Below, piece by piece: positions 33,538 through 44,052 of a DNA stretch of 64,000 nucleotides. The number at the start of each line of letters is the position of its first letter. Positions within the stretch are counted from its first letter, which is position 1. This DNA comes from Ekhidna sp051379705 (lineage in GTDB: Bacteria; Bacteroidota; Bacteroidia; Cytophagales; Cyclobacteriaceae), in assembly GCF_051379705.1 (NCBI RefSeq), contig NZ_CP179868.1, forward strand, positions 2,170,001 through 2,234,000, given 5' to 3'. The translations under genes and the position numbers were made by a program. Below the pieces are notes generated by a model that did no database searches, had not been told where the DNA came from, and worked only from the letters and a program-made list of their open reading frames with translations.

Positions 33538-36306
33538 ATGAAAAAGTTATTCCCTGCAGTCATTAGCCTGTCCATTGTGGTTGGTGCCATGTTCATACTT
33601 CAAAACGATCAAAGCGAAGAAAAGTCGTATCTAAACCACATTTCAGAACTCAAAATCAACAAGCTTGACGGCCCGGAAAAATCGGTTTTTCGAGATGTGC
33701 TGATGACGATGAATCCTCAAACAGGTGAGATTCCCATTGAAAACTTACGCGGAGCAATCAAGAATCAGAGAGGCAGAGTATCCAACGATCGAGATTTTAT
33801 GTGGGAGCAAATTAATACCGACATTGCCGGTCGGGCTCGCGCCATCATGGTTGATCCGAATGATCCTGCAAAACTTTGGCTAGGAGCGGTAACCGGAGGG
33901 CTCTGGTACAACCCCGACTTCAAAAATAATGACCCATGGGTTCCTGTTTCCGATGACTGGGAAACATTATCCATTTCCAGTATTACCTTCGATCCAAACA
34001 GCAAGGATATTTTTTATGTAGGAACAGGCGAATCGTTTACTTCAGTAAACATCTACAGAGAGTCTACGTCAAAAGGAGCTGGAATTTACAAATCAACTGA
34101 TGGAGGATCTACTTGGTCCTTATTGTCTTCAACCTCAGAGTTTCAATATGTGAATGATATCGTGGTAAGAGATGAAGATGGAACAAGCGTCATATATGCA
34201 GGAGTTGCCTCCGGAGTTTATCAAGGTAGTGTTTTTGGGTCGTCACCATCCGACGGGCTTTATCGATCGGCTGATGGAGGATCTACTTGGACGCAAGTCT
34301 TGCCAAACATCGAAGGGTCCAGCGTACCATACACGGTTAGTGATATTGAATTGACAGAAGCAGGAGACCTATATGTTGGGTCCATGCGAAACCTTGCTAC
34401 AGAAGGAGGAGGTGTGATATTGTATTCAACAGATGGAATTAATTGGGATGTAGATGATAGCTATGCCGTTGACATTGTCGAGGAATTCACGGGATTCTAT
34501 GATGTAATGCCGGGCCGTGTCCGATTTGCTTCTGGAGGTACCATGGTTTATGCGGTGGCTACTGGTGGTTTGGTAAATGTATTTGATCAAATCAGGGATT
34601 TTGGATTTTTTACAAGGATGAAGTACAAAGATGGTGAAGGTGATTGGCAAGACCTTGATGGACCACCTTCAAACTGGGCATCCATTCCATGGCATGCGCT
34701 TGCGATGGGAGTAGATCCAAACGATGATGATCATTTAGTGATAGGAGGACTAAATGTTCATGCCCTCTCCAATGCTCGTGAGGTAGGGTCGTTGAGCTGG
34801 GTGGAACTTAGTGATTGGGCCTCTATGTATCACTTTTCGGATTATTTAATTCCATATTATGGATTATCTGATAGCGACAGTATCATAAATCATTTTGTAC
34901 ATGCCGATGTACACTCACTGGTGTTTGCCGGATCATCGGATGAGCTCGTTGCTTCCACTGATGGCGGAGTTCAATATACAAGTGATCTCACCAAGGGCTT
35001 TGCGACGCTTGAAGGTCAAAGGCTAGACGCTTATCCGTCATTCAGCCATATTAATAACTCGCTGGCGACCACACAGTATTATACAGTTGCCCTGAGGCCA
35101 AATGCTGGAAACAACGAAGTATTGGCAGGTTCACAGGACAATAGCACTCATACATCTGAAACAGGGAGCATCACCTATGAAAGCATGATTGGCGGAGGCG
35201 ATGGAGCGTATTGCTTTTTTGACTCAGACGACTCAAACTTGAGAATCACATCTTCTCAGGTTGGAAATTACAATTTCTTTATTGGAGATGTGGGATATTT
35301 TTATGGCGTAGGCGGAGGCACTTTCATCAATCCCGCCGATTATGATGACAGGTCCAATCTGATATATTCAAACCTTGCTGTAGATGGAGGATTCGAGGCA
35401 CTTTCTACAAGTTTGGCAGGAAGGTACTTGGATTCAATAGCTATTCTAAATGTCAACCCGTTCCTGGAAAAGGATGATCTTGACCTTGATACATTGACAT
35501 ACGTAAAGCTTGGCACCAATACAACTACATCATTTTCTTCTGTCAAAGTATCTCCACATTCGGACGAACTAGATGCAACTGTTTTTTTGGGAAATCAGCT
35601 GGGAGATATTTTCAAAATCACCGGACTTCCATATGCTCCTGTATCCACTAAGATCGACAATGATCAATTGCCGGTTGGCTATATTTCTTCCATTGATATT
35701 GGCGATTCAGAGGATGACATTCTGGTCACTTTTTCAAACTATGGAGTAACATCCGTATGGTATTCAAAAGACGGAGGGGATAATTGGGAAAGTATCGAAA
35801 GAAACCTACCAGACATTCCCGTAAGACATGGTGTCTTCAACCCACTTGATGATCAAAAGATTTTACTTGCGACAGAGTTAGGTATTTGGGGCTTAGAGAA
35901 CATTTCCGACGATACTGAAGAGTGGCAATCGTACAACGAAGGGTTTCCAAACGTTCGCGTAGACATGATAGACGTTCGGGGAGTTGACAGTGTGATTGTG
36001 GCTGCTACACATGGCAGAGGACTGTTTTTGGGAAAGTTTAATCAAGGTGATGAAGTAGAAGCACCGCTGGCTATAGAAAAATCTACGAAAACAAAGCTCA
36101 TATATCCTAACCCCACTTTCGACGTAGTTGCTTTCAACTTTGATGTTAAAGAGGTGAATGTATACTCCTTGGGAGGAGTCCAACTGATCGGTGAAGAAAT
36201 AGTGGAAAATAAATTAGACCTTAGTTCTTTGCCCATAGGCATTTATTTTTTGAGAACCATTTCGGAATCTGGAGTAAAAGAGAGCTTTAAAGTGGTTAAG
36301 AAGTGA
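33538..36306 (+). CDS. BNR/sortilin-type beta-propeller protein with type IX secretion tail
   Basis: A 922-residue exported protein with an N-terminal signal (MKKLFPAVISLSIVVGAMFIL). It has several BNR/Asp-box repeats, for example IYKSTDGGSTWSLL, LYRSADGGSTWTQVLPN and VWYSKDGGDNWESIERNLPD, so a sialidase/VPS10-like propeller is expected. The last 70 residues are a type IX secretion C-terminal domain: KLIYPNPTFDVVAFNF, VYSLGGVQLI, LDLSSLPIGIYFLRT, ending SFKVVKK. It should therefore be secreted or anchored by the same machinery in which GldJ takes part. No glycosidase residues are evident, so binding or adhesion is as likely as enzymatic activity. Confidence 0.87.
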   Translation: MKKLFPAVISLSIVVGAMFILQNDQSEEKSYLNHISELKINKLDGPEKSVFRDVLMTMNPQTGEIPIENLRGAIKNQRGRVSNDRDFMWEQINTDIAGRARAIMVDPNDPAKLWLGAVTGGLWYNPDFKNNDPWVPVSDDWETLSISSITFDPNSKDIFYVGTGESFTSVNIYRESTSKGAGIYKSTDGGSTWSLLSSTSEFQYVNDIVVRDEDGTSVIYAGVASGVYQGSVFGSSPSDGLYRSADGGSTWTQVLPNIEGSSVPYTVSDIELTEAGDLYVGSMRNLATEGGGVILYSTDGINWDVDDSYAVDIVEEFTGFYDVMPGRVRFASGGTMVYAVATGGLVNVFDQIRDFGFFTRMKYKDGEGDWQDLDGPPSNWASIPWHALAMGVDPNDDDHLVIGGLNVHALSNAREVGSLSWVELSDWASMYHFSDYLIPYYGLSDSDSIINHFVHADVHSLVFAGSSDELVASTDGGVQYTSDLTKGFATLEGQRLDAYPSFSHINNSLATTQYYTVALRPNAGNNEVLAGSQDNSTHTSETGSITYESMIGGGDGAYCFFDSDDSNLRITSSQVGNYNFFIGDVGYFYGVGGGTFINPADYDDRSNLIYSNLAVDGGFEALSTSLAGRYLDSIAILNVNPFLEKDDLDLDTLTYVKLGTNTTTSFSSVKVSPHSDELDATVFLGNQLGDIFKITGLPYAPVSTKIDNDQLPVGYISSIDIGDSEDDILVTFSNYGVTSVWYSKDGGDNWESIERNLPDIPVRHGVFNPLDDQKILLATELGIWGLENISDDTEEWQSYNEGFPNVRVDMIDVRGVDSVIVAATHGRGLFLGKFNQGDEVEAPLAIEKSTKTKLIYPNPTFDVVAFNFDVKEVNVYSLGGVQLIGEEIVENKLDLSSLPIGIYFLRTISESGVKESFKVVKK

Positions 36307-36529
36307 GCTATAGAGCTGCTAAAGTGAACCAAAAAATCAAGGGACTTCATCCTTAACTTCGTTCTAAGTCGTCGACAAAGCACGTTTGATAATGGCTATG
36401 CTACAGCCTCTCTTTTTCTCAAATGTAACCATCAACAATCCACAACAGATAGCATTTTTCAATTGAGAAAATTGTGTTCTATGAAAATGTTAAATCACCG
36501 TAACTTTACCATTAATAATTGCTAAGCGG

Positions 36530-37600
36530 ATGATTGATAAACTGGAGGAAATTAAACATCGATTCGAGGAAGTAGGCCAACTCATTGTGCAGCCGGACAT
36601 TGTCACGGACATGGAGAAGTATGGCAAGCTCAACAAGGAATACAAGGACCTTGAAAAGATCGTGGTTAAGTACAAAGAGTTTACTGAGGCTAAAAGCAAC
36701 CTTTCCAATGCAAAAGAAGTACTTAGCAATGAAAAGGACCCGGAATTCCGTGAGATGGCGAAAGCTGAAATCGATGAGCTTGACCCGCAGATAACATCTT
36801 TGGAAGAAGAGTTGAAGGTAATGCTCATCCCTAAGGATCCGAATGACAGTAAAAATGTGATTTTAGAGATACGTGCGGGAACAGGCGGAGACGAAGCATC
36901 TATTTTCGCAGGAGATCTTTTTCGGATGTACAAATCCTATGCAGAGGATCAAAAGTGGAGCTTTTCGGTGCTCAACTTTAACGAAGGAAGTGCAGGAGGA
37001 TATAAGGAAATCGTAGCCTCTGTAGAAGGAGAAGATGTTTATGCAAAGCTGAAATTTGAATCCGGTGTACATCGAGTTCAGAGAGTTCCAGCTACCGAAT
37101 CACAGGGAAGGGTGCACACTTCAGCCGCAACCGTGGCAGTTTTGCCTGAAGCTGAAGAAGTAGATGTGGAGTTGAACATGGGAGACATCAGGAAAGACAC
37201 ATTTAGAGCATCAGGAGCAGGAGGTCAGCATATTAACAAAACAGAATCTGCAGTGAGGCTCACGCACGCACCTTCAGGTTTGGTGGTGGAATGCCAGGAT
37301 GGAAGGTCTCAACATGCCAATTATGATAAAGCATTGAAAGTGCTACGGTCACGATTATATGAGATGGAGCTACAAAAACACAATGCAGAGATCAGTAGCC
37401 AGCGGAAAAGTATGGTAGGTTCCGGAGATCGCTCTGACAAGATAAGAACATATAATTATCCTCAAGGCAGAGTTACCGATCACAGAATTGGATTGTCCGT
37501 TTTCAATCTACCCAACGTCATGAACGGCGATATTGAAGAGTTCATTGAGCAACTTCGAATAGCAGAAAACGCCGAGATTATGAAAGAAGGGGAAGAATAG
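36530..37600 (+). CDS. prfA: peptide chain release factor 1
   Basis: RF1 reads UAA and UAG and releases the finished peptide. The 356-residue protein has the codon-recognition region HRVQRVPATESQGRVHTSAATVAVLPE with the PAT tripeptide of RF1 (RF2 has SPF) and the catalytic GGQ in ASGAGGQHINKTESAVRL near residue 230. The start ATG at 36530 gives MIDKLEEIKHRFEEV. The 223 bases before it show no gene. A beta-helix lipoprotein follows 14 bases downstream. Confidence 0.97.
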   Translation: MIDKLEEIKHRFEEVGQLIVQPDIVTDMEKYGKLNKEYKDLEKIVVKYKEFTEAKSNLSNAKEVLSNEKDPEFREMAKAEIDELDPQITSLEEELKVMLIPKDPNDSKNVILEIRAGTGGDEASIFAGDLFRMYKSYAEDQKWSFSVLNFNEGSAGGYKEIVASVEGEDVYAKLKFESGVHRVQRVPATESQGRVHTSAATVAVLPEAEEVDVELNMGDIRKDTFRASGAGGQHINKTESAVRLTHAPSGLVVECQDGRSQHANYDKALKVLRSRLYEMELQKHNAEISSQRKSMVGSGDRSDKIRTYNYPQGRVTDHRIGLSVFNLPNVMNGDIEEFIEQLRIAENAEIMKEGEE

Positions 37601-37614
37601 TCCGTTAACATCAC

Positions 37615-38988
37615 ATGCGAAATACGTTTTTGGTATTGCTTCTTTTTGTGCTTTGGGTCGGATGCTCCACCAAAGACGAAACCGTATCATTTGATCCGGG
37701 CTTAATGTTAGTTTTTAGTAATGACTCGGTGGCCTTTGATACACTCCTGTCAGATCGAAGAAGTAGTACTAAACGTCTAACGGTTTTCAATCCGAATGAG
37801 GAAGCAATCCAATTTGATGAAATTGCCTTGGGCAAAGCCAATAACTCAGACTATCAGGTGATCATAAATGGAAAGCAAACCAATGAACTAGCAAACGAAA
37901 GATTGCTGGGCGGCGACAGCCTACTGATCCTTGTGGAGGTGAATGTCTCACCCCAAAATCAAAACAGTCCTTATCTGGTGAAGGACTCAATAATTTTCAG
38001 ATGGAACACGAATGAAACCCACGTGAAGTTGGTCAGTTATGGCCAAGATGGAAACACCATTAATAGCTCAAGCATATGCGATGAGGTTTGGACAAATGAT
38101 CGCCCCTACATTGTTTCTGATACAGTCCTTGTTTCTGCCGGTTGTCAGCTTACGATAGAGAAAGGCACCAACATCTACTTTGAGAATGATGCAGTCATGT
38201 TTATTCAGGGCACTCTGAAAGCAATTGGTGATTCGGCAAATCACATAGTATTTAGAAATGCCCGTTTCGATGGCGTATATGATCGGGTGCCGGGACAGTG
38301 GGACGGCATTTATTTTCTGGAAGGAAGCGCAGATAATGAGGTGTCATTTGCAGAAATTTTCAACGGACAGGTTGGTTTACGGCTGGGGACACCGGACGAT
38401 GATGATATTCCAGATCTTGTGGTTAGCAATACAACTATTTTCAATATGAGTCTGGCGGGAATTTTGTGTTTCACGTCAGATTTAGAAGCTACAAATACGC
38501 TTATTTACAATTGTGGCAACTATCTGTTTGGAGGATTTGCGGGAGGTAATTATACTCTGAGACATTGCACCCTTTCAAACGAGCCAGCATTGTTTATTCA
38601 AGATGAAGCTACGGTACAGTTTTCTGATAATTTAGTTATTGGTGAAAACCAACTCCTTGTTGAAGACTTGGATGTTGAATTAGTCAACAGCATTATTTGG
38701 GGAACTGCCGATGAAGAACTCCTAATCAACAATGGAGGCGGGGCTAGCGTGTCAGTAGACTTAACTGCTAATATCATTCGGTCTGGAGAAGAGCTCACAA
38801 ACAATTTCACTTCAAGAGAATTTAATTTTCCGGGCTTTGTAGATGCCTTTGGAAACAAATACCAGCTAGATACACTCGCGTTTGCTCAAGATCGTGGTAT
38901 TGATATCGGCGTAAATAGGGACCTGATAGGCAAACAAAGAGATGCTATTCCGGACATTGGCGCATACGAGCGCATCGAAAAACAGTAA
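37615..38988 (+). CDS. beta-helix lipoprotein, 457 aa
   Basis: Lipoprotein with signal MRNTFLVLLLFVLWVG-C. The N-terminal part resembles an Ig-like or choice-of-anchor domain (VAFDTLLSDRRSSTKRLTVFNPNEEAIQF). From about 170 a right-handed parallel beta-helix follows, with rungs such as GCQLTIEKGTNIYFENDAVMFI, NEVSFAEIFNGQVGLRLG and ATNTLIYNCGNYLFGGFAGG. The end DIGVNRDLIGKQRDAIPDIGAYE is typical of such surface proteins. The substrate or role is unknown. It is close behind prfA (14 bases), probably in one transcript. Confidence 0.75.
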   Translation: MRNTFLVLLLFVLWVGCSTKDETVSFDPGLMLVFSNDSVAFDTLLSDRRSSTKRLTVFNPNEEAIQFDEIALGKANNSDYQVIINGKQTNELANERLLGGDSLLILVEVNVSPQNQNSPYLVKDSIIFRWNTNETHVKLVSYGQDGNTINSSSICDEVWTNDRPYIVSDTVLVSAGCQLTIEKGTNIYFENDAVMFIQGTLKAIGDSANHIVFRNARFDGVYDRVPGQWDGIYFLEGSADNEVSFAEIFNGQVGLRLGTPDDDDIPDLVVSNTTIFNMSLAGILCFTSDLEATNTLIYNCGNYLFGGFAGGNYTLRHCTLSNEPALFIQDEATVQFSDNLVIGENQLLVEDLDVELVNSIIWGTADEELLINNGGGASVSVDLTANIIRSGEELTNNFTSREFNFPGFVDAFGNKYQLDTLAFAQDRGIDIGVNRDLIGKQRDAIPDIGAYERIEKQ

Positions 38989-39046
38989 AAAGCTCGTCTA
39001 ATTCATTGCTTCTTTATAGGCTTTTCTTATTATCTTAAATTTCTTG

Positions 39047-41014
39047 ATGAGATTTTTTAGTACCACTATTTTGCTGTTCTCACTAACTGCGGCTTTGGGT
39101 CAAGCTGACAGTTTGATTCAAAGTATGGAGGACAAAGTCGGGATAGATAGAGTAGATATCCTTCATCAGATTGTGACTGATTTGTGGTTAAACTATCCTG
39201 AACGAGCGCGGACGTTTGGTCAGGAAGCACTCACAATTTCAAAGGAGCTGGAAGATTCAGCCCTGATCTCTAAATCGCTAAGATTAATTGCAGGGGTTCA
39301 TTATTATAAAGGCGACTATGACCAATCGCTGGAGTACAATCAAAGAGCTTTTGATATAGCTGTAGTACTCAAAGACTCAACACTCATCAACAATGGCTAC
39401 AATAATATTGGCCTCCTTTATTATAACCTTGGGAGCTACCAAACAGCTCTCGAGTATTTACTGCGGTCCAAAGCAATTAAAAATAAAACCGGAGAGACCT
39501 ATGGGTTGTCAACCACTCTGAATAACATAGGATTGGTATTTGAACGAATACAAGATTATAAGCAAGCCAGAGAATATTTTGAGCAAGCCTACGAGGTGGC
39601 TGTCAGTACCGATGACCTTGATCACACACTCTATTCCATCAACAACATAGGCATTACATATATGAAAGAAGGCAACCTGGAAGAGGCGATGGAGCACTTC
39701 CGGCGTGGCTTTAGAATGGGAGCTGAAATTGGAAACATTAATTGGGGATCGGTAGCAGCCAGAGGCATTGGTGAAATCTTTATGCTAAGTGGAGAGAAGG
39801 ATTCGGTACTATACTATTTGCAAAAGTCATTAGCCGCCAGCCAATCTATAGATGATAAAAAAGGCATGGCGGAAGCGTATTATCTACTTTCTAAAAATGC
39901 ACTCGAGGTGGGCGATGCTGAAGGTGCCTTAGCATATTTGGATAAATGCAACGATTGGGCGAGGCAAATTCAGGTTCGTCAGCAACAGCTTGATAATTTG
40001 AAACTCTATTCTACCATATACTCGCGCCTGGGAGATATGGACCAAGAAAAGGAATATATGGGGAAATACATTGAATTGAGAGATTCGCTGTTTCAGGATG
40101 TGGTAACACGGAACCTCAACCTCATCCCTTTAAAAATTAAAGAAGAAGAAGATCGCTTTAAGTTATCCAGTCAGCAGGCGGAAATTCGAAATCAGCTGAT
40201 TACAAATCAGCTATTCACCTTTATTATCATTATCACAGTTCCATTATTAATTGTAATGATTATCCTTTTTCGAAAGAATGATAAGAAGAACAAAGAATTG
40301 CAGCGAAACAATGAAGAGTTGAAACACACACAAAAACTATTGATCACCTCAGAAAAAATGGCATCACTCGGTGTATTGGCAGCCGGGGTTGGGCATGAAA
40401 TAAACAACCCGCTCAACTTTATTAAAAATGGTATAGCAGCCCTTTCAAAAAAGCTGGAAGACAACAAAGATGAAGAGCTTCAATCTTATTTTAAGATTGT
40501 GAATGAAGGAGTAAGTCGTGCCTCCAATATTGTAAAAAGCCTAAGTCACTTCAGCAGAAAAGGCCCGGGAGTAGATGAAAGATGCAACATTCATGAGATT
40601 ATAGAAAACTGCCTGCTGATCCTTCACAATAAAATTAGAAATAAGGTTCGAGTGATTACCAAATTTACCAACATGAGTGCTGTGCTAAAGGGAAATGAAG
40701 GACGACTTCATCAGGCGATGATGAATATAATAGCGAATGCTGAACAAGCCATTCAGGAGGAGGGAACACTTACTATTACCACCCAGCGGAAATCGGATTT
40801 CATGGAAATTTGGATAGAAGATGACGGAGAAGGCATCCTTGAGGAAAACCTCATCAAAATCAGCGACCCATTTTTTACCACAAAACCACCGGGCGAAGGA
40901 ACAGGTCTTGGACTGTTTATAACCTTTTCCATAATTGAAGAACACAATGGAAGTATAGAGGTTGAATCGAACCCTGGCCAAGGATCTAAGTTTATTATTA
41001 CACTACCTTTATAA
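39047..41014 (+). CDS. TPR-containing sensor histidine kinase
   Basis: A 655-residue hybrid of tetratricopeptide repeats and a kinase core, starting at the ATG at 39047 (a TTG at 39044 is in frame). Signal MRFFSTTILLFSLTAALGQ, about six periplasmic TPRs (for example YNNIGLLYYNLGSYQTALEYLLRS, STTLNNIGLVFERIQDYKQAREY), one membrane helix near 387-405 (LFTFIIIITVPLLIVMIILF), a coiled coil, then HisKA (SEKMASLGVLAAGVGHEINNPLNFI, phospho-His near 451) and HATPase with IEDDGEGI and GTGLGLFITFSIIEEHNGSIEVES. A receiver protein starts 3 bases after the stop. Confidence 0.92.
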   Translation: MRFFSTTILLFSLTAALGQADSLIQSMEDKVGIDRVDILHQIVTDLWLNYPERARTFGQEALTISKELEDSALISKSLRLIAGVHYYKGDYDQSLEYNQRAFDIAVVLKDSTLINNGYNNIGLLYYNLGSYQTALEYLLRSKAIKNKTGETYGLSTTLNNIGLVFERIQDYKQAREYFEQAYEVAVSTDDLDHTLYSINNIGITYMKEGNLEEAMEHFRRGFRMGAEIGNINWGSVAARGIGEIFMLSGEKDSVLYYLQKSLAASQSIDDKKGMAEAYYLLSKNALEVGDAEGALAYLDKCNDWARQIQVRQQQLDNLKLYSTIYSRLGDMDQEKEYMGKYIELRDSLFQDVVTRNLNLIPLKIKEEEDRFKLSSQQAEIRNQLITNQLFTFIIIITVPLLIVMIILFRKNDKKNKELQRNNEELKHTQKLLITSEKMASLGVLAAGVGHEINNPLNFIKNGIAALSKKLEDNKDEELQSYFKIVNEGVSRASNIVKSLSHFSRKGPGVDERCNIHEIIENCLLILHNKIRNKVRVITKFTNMSAVLKGNEGRLHQAMMNIIANAEQAIQEEGTLTITTQRKSDFMEIWIEDDGEGILEENLIKISDPFFTTKPPGEGTGLGLFITFSIIEEHNGSIEVESNPGQGSKFIITLPL

Positions 41015-41017
41015 TGG

Positions 41018-41392
41018 ATGACTGACAAACCAGCTATTTTGTACGTTGACGATGAAGAAGCAAACTTGCTCTTGTTTCGCATTTCTTTTGAGGGAGAGCG
41101 AGATGTATTGGTTGCTTCTTCGCCAGAAGAAGGGCTTCTGAAATTGGAGGAAAATAGAAACAGAGTCCGAGCGGTAATCAGTGATATGAATATGCCGAAG
41201 ATGAACGGCATTGAGTTCATTGAAAAAGCACAAGAAACTATTAAAGATATTCCTTATTACATACTAAGTGGATATGCATTCAATGATGAAATAGAGCAAG
41301 CGCTACAGCGAAACACCATCCAGAAGTTTTTTACAAAACCCTTTGATCGAGCAGAGATTGAAACCTATTTAAGCAACTCGAATAACCATTAA
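41018..41392 (+). CDS. stand-alone receiver-domain response regulator
   Basis: A 124-residue CheY-like protein without output domain: acidic pair in LYVDDEEANLLLF, phospho-acceptor Asp in AVISDMNMPKMNGIEF (about 55), and the late Lys in KFFTKPFDRAEI. It starts 3 bases after the TPR-kinase stop and is its obvious partner. Output must go through protein contact. The convergent gene at 41389 overlaps by 4 bases. Confidence 0.92.
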   Translation: MTDKPAILYVDDEEANLLLFRISFEGERDVLVASSPEEGLLKLEENRNRVRAVISDMNMPKMNGIEFIEKAQETIKDIPYYILSGYAFNDEIEQALQRNTIQKFFTKPFDRAEIETYLSNSNNH

Positions 41393-41709
41393 CCATCTCC
41401 CTCTTTTTTCTCTTCACTAACTTGATCTTCTTCCTTTCCTAAGATTTTATCTTTCTTGTCTTTGATACTTTCTGCCGCTTCTTCAAGATTCAGCCTTGCC
41501 TTTAGCCGATTCAAAATACCTTTTCCTATGGATAGTGCACGATCACTAAAGGTGATTTCTTCCTTAGCAGTTGTAGAAGGGATTTCTTTTTCAGGTGGCC
41601 TAATTAGGTATTTATTCGTTGAGGCACTATCCACCACAATCTTCTGGCCATTTGCGGAAATTACCAAGCAGCAGAATAAAAGACTAAGCACGAATAGTTT
41701 ATAACTCAA
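41389..41709 (-). CDS. small exported hypothetical protein, 106 aa
   Basis: Starts with a TTG at 41709 that gives the signal peptide MSYKLFVLSLLFCCLVISANG. The mature part is charged and without cysteines; the last 40 residues are lysine- and glutamate-rich (KDKKDKILGKEEDQVSEEKKEG). No family recognised. It overlaps the receiver gene tail-to-tail by 4 bases. Confidence 0.5.
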   Translation of the reverse strand: MSYKLFVLSLLFCCLVISANGQKIVVDSASTNKYLIRPPEKEIPSTTAKEEITFSDRALSIGKGILNRLKARLNLEEAAESIKDKKDKILGKEEDQVSEEKKEGDG

Positions 41710-41759
41710 TGCAACGAATTATTTTCGGGGTTCATCAATATTAGTGTAAACAAGGAATA

Positions 41760-42488
41760 TTGGAAAGGATTTGCAAAAACTGTGAGAGAAAACTTGAAAA
41801 GGAGTTTCAATATTGTCCCTCCTGTGGACAGGAACACAAAGAAAAAGTGGTCCATTTCAAGCAATTCGTCCTTGACTTTCTAGGAGACTACTTCACCTTT
41901 GATTCATTGATCATTCGTAGTGTAAGGCCCTTATTGTTTAATCCGGGTTTTTTAACGAATGAATTTATTTCAGGAAGAAGGGTACGATATATTCCGCCGA
42001 TAAGGATGTTCATCTTTATTAGCATCATTTTCTTTTTGGTCCTAGGTCCAGTCGACAAAACAGTCGCACTCGAAAAAAATGAAGAAGCCGAATTTTTAGA
42101 CAACTTCTTTAGTGTTTGGTTTCCACGCCTGTTTTTTCTGCTATTGCCGTTGTTTGCGCTGTTTCTGTTTGTCCTTTTTAGGAAGCCGGGAAGGTTTTAC
42201 CTCACACACTTCATCTTTTCTGTTCATTTTCATGCTTTCATTTTTGCTCTTTTAACCATCATGGTTGTTCTGATTGACTATATATTCCCATCAAGTGTGT
42301 TTCTCAGTCAATGGTCTTTGATTATCACAATTTGTATTCTGCAATTTTATCTTTTGCTCGCTCTAAGAAAGGTCTATGAGCAGATGTGGGTGACAACCGT
42401 ATTTAAGCTTCTTCTTTTAAATGTTATGTATGTCGTCTCTGCGATGATGATTTTCAGCACAGTTGGAGCACTTATCTACTATCTGTGA
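41760..42488 (+). CDS. DUF3667-type membrane protein
   Basis: The 242-residue protein starts at a TTG (no ATG is close). It begins with a zinc-ribbon pair, CKNC (6-9) and CPSC (19-22). Next is the conserved FKQFVLDFLGDYFTFDSLIIRSVRPLLFNPGFLTNEFISGRRVRYIPP block that defines DUF3667, and then five hydrophobic helices. Function is unknown. An MFS transporter follows 19 bases downstream in the same direction. Confidence 0.82.
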   Translation: MERICKNCERKLEKEFQYCPSCGQEHKEKVVHFKQFVLDFLGDYFTFDSLIIRSVRPLLFNPGFLTNEFISGRRVRYIPPIRMFIFISIIFFLVLGPVDKTVALEKNEEAEFLDNFFSVWFPRLFFLLLPLFALFLFVLFRKPGRFYLTHFIFSVHFHAFIFALLTIMVVLIDYIFPSSVFLSQWSLIITICILQFYLLLALRKVYEQMWVTTVFKLLLLNVMYVVSAMMIFSTVGALIYYL

Positions 42489-42507
42489 TTTAGATTATCT
42501 TTAGTTT

Positions 42508-44052
42508 GTGTCTACTCAAGCACAACACCAATATCCGCTCAACTGCCCCACGGGAAGATGGACGATGTTCTCTACCATACTGGCTACCAGCATGGCTTTC
42601 ATAGACGGGTCGGCCCTCAATGTAATCTTACCGTCTCTGCAGCAAGATTTATTCGCAAGTGGAGTTGATCTTTTCTGGGTGCTAAACAGCTACCTGCTAA
42701 TGTTAGCAGCGTTAATAATCGTAGGTGGCAGTCTAGGCGATAAACTAGGAAGAGTAAAAGTTTTCAAGTTCGGAATACTTGTTTTTACTATAGGGTCCGC
42801 ATTTTGTGGATTGGCACAAGATATTACACAACTTATTGTATTTCGAACCATCCAGGGAGTAGGTGGAGCATTCATGATTCCGGGCAGTTTGTCCATCATA
42901 TCAGCAGTTTTTAGCAGCGAGGAAAAAGGGAAAGCCATTGGTACATGGTCAGCAACTACTACCATCGTAACTATATGCGGACCTGTGTTGGGAGGTGCGC
43001 TTGCGGATGCAGGGCTTTGGAGGCTTATCTTTTTTATCAATTTGCCCTTTGGGTTGCTTTCCATACTGGCACTGCATTTCAAAGTACCTGAAAGCAAACA
43101 GCCTAAGGTGTCCAAAGTGGATTGGTCTGGGGCCGTTGCGCTTGTGCTTAGTCTAGCTGCTTTGACCTTTGGTTTTTTGGAAATGCCGGAATGGGGCTAT
43201 CAACATCCCATTGTCATTTTGAATCTGGTGCTCGGCGCATTCTTTCTCATTGTCTTCATCATCATTGAAAAAAGAGTAACTGACCCAATGGTGCCATTGT
43301 CCATGTTTTCCAACAAGACCTTTTCTGGAGTAAACCTCCTTAGTTTCTTTCTTTATGCAGGCATGGGTGCAGTCATGCTCTTTCTTTCTCTCAACATCAT
43401 ACAGGTTCAAGGGTACTCACAGCTGCAGGCAGGCCTTACATTCCTGCCCTTTTCCGTGATTATGGTTTTAGCCGCCCGGAAAATGGGAGAACTCACAAGT
43501 ATCTATGGAGCCAGGAGGTTTTTAATACTGGGCCCGACAATCACAGGGTCAGGAATGCTTTGGTTTTCATTTGTTGGGATGACAAGTGGTCCATCAGTCT
43601 ATTGGAGCACTTTTTTTCCACCGTTTTTACTTTTTGCAATAGGAATTGCCATAACAGTGGTGCCGCTCACCACAGCAGTAATGGCGTGCGTGGATGACAG
43701 CAAAAGTGGAATCGCTTCCGGTATCAATAATAGCGTGACTCGAATTTCCGGAACTTTTATGAATGCCATTTTAGGGGCGGTTGTCATTTTAATCTTTGGC
43801 AATTACGTGATAGAAGCGATGGGGTCTCTATCGGTTTCAGAGACAGTAAAAGAGCAGGTCATGCAAGAAATACCCAAGCTTGGAGAAGCAGTTGCATCAA
43901 CAGATTATGAGGCAGGCTTGCAGCAATCAATCAATAGTATTTTCAATAATAGTTTCATCGCCGTTTATCAAATGGTATGTTGGATAAGCGCAGTATTAGC
44001 ATTCTTATCTGCCGGGATCGCGTTTTTCATGGTAGAAGGAAAGAAAGTTTAA
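42508..44052 (+). CDS. MFS transporter, DHA2 (EmrB/QacA) family
   Basis: Proton-driven multidrug or metabolite exporter of 514 residues with fourteen predicted helices. The start is GTG at 42508. The family motif C region lies in FIDGSALNVILPSLQQDL, the motif A-like GGSLGDKLGRVKVFKFG in the loop after helix 2, and WRLIFFINLPFGLL closes the first half, as in EmrB-type pumps. No membrane-fusion partner is nearby, so it probably works alone. The substrate is not predictable. Confidence 0.9.
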   Translation: MSTQAQHQYPLNCPTGRWTMFSTILATSMAFIDGSALNVILPSLQQDLFASGVDLFWVLNSYLLMLAALIIVGGSLGDKLGRVKVFKFGILVFTIGSAFCGLAQDITQLIVFRTIQGVGGAFMIPGSLSIISAVFSSEEKGKAIGTWSATTTIVTICGPVLGGALADAGLWRLIFFINLPFGLLSILALHFKVPESKQPKVSKVDWSGAVALVLSLAALTFGFLEMPEWGYQHPIVILNLVLGAFFLIVFIIIEKRVTDPMVPLSMFSNKTFSGVNLLSFFLYAGMGAVMLFLSLNIIQVQGYSQLQAGLTFLPFSVIMVLAARKMGELTSIYGARRFLILGPTITGSGMLWFSFVGMTSGPSVYWSTFFPPFLLFAIGIAITVVPLTTAVMACVDDSKSGIASGINNSVTRISGTFMNAILGAVVILIFGNYVIEAMGSLSVSETVKEQVMQEIPKLGEAVASTDYEAGLQQSINSIFNNSFIAVYQMVCWISAVLAFLSAGIAFFMVEGKKV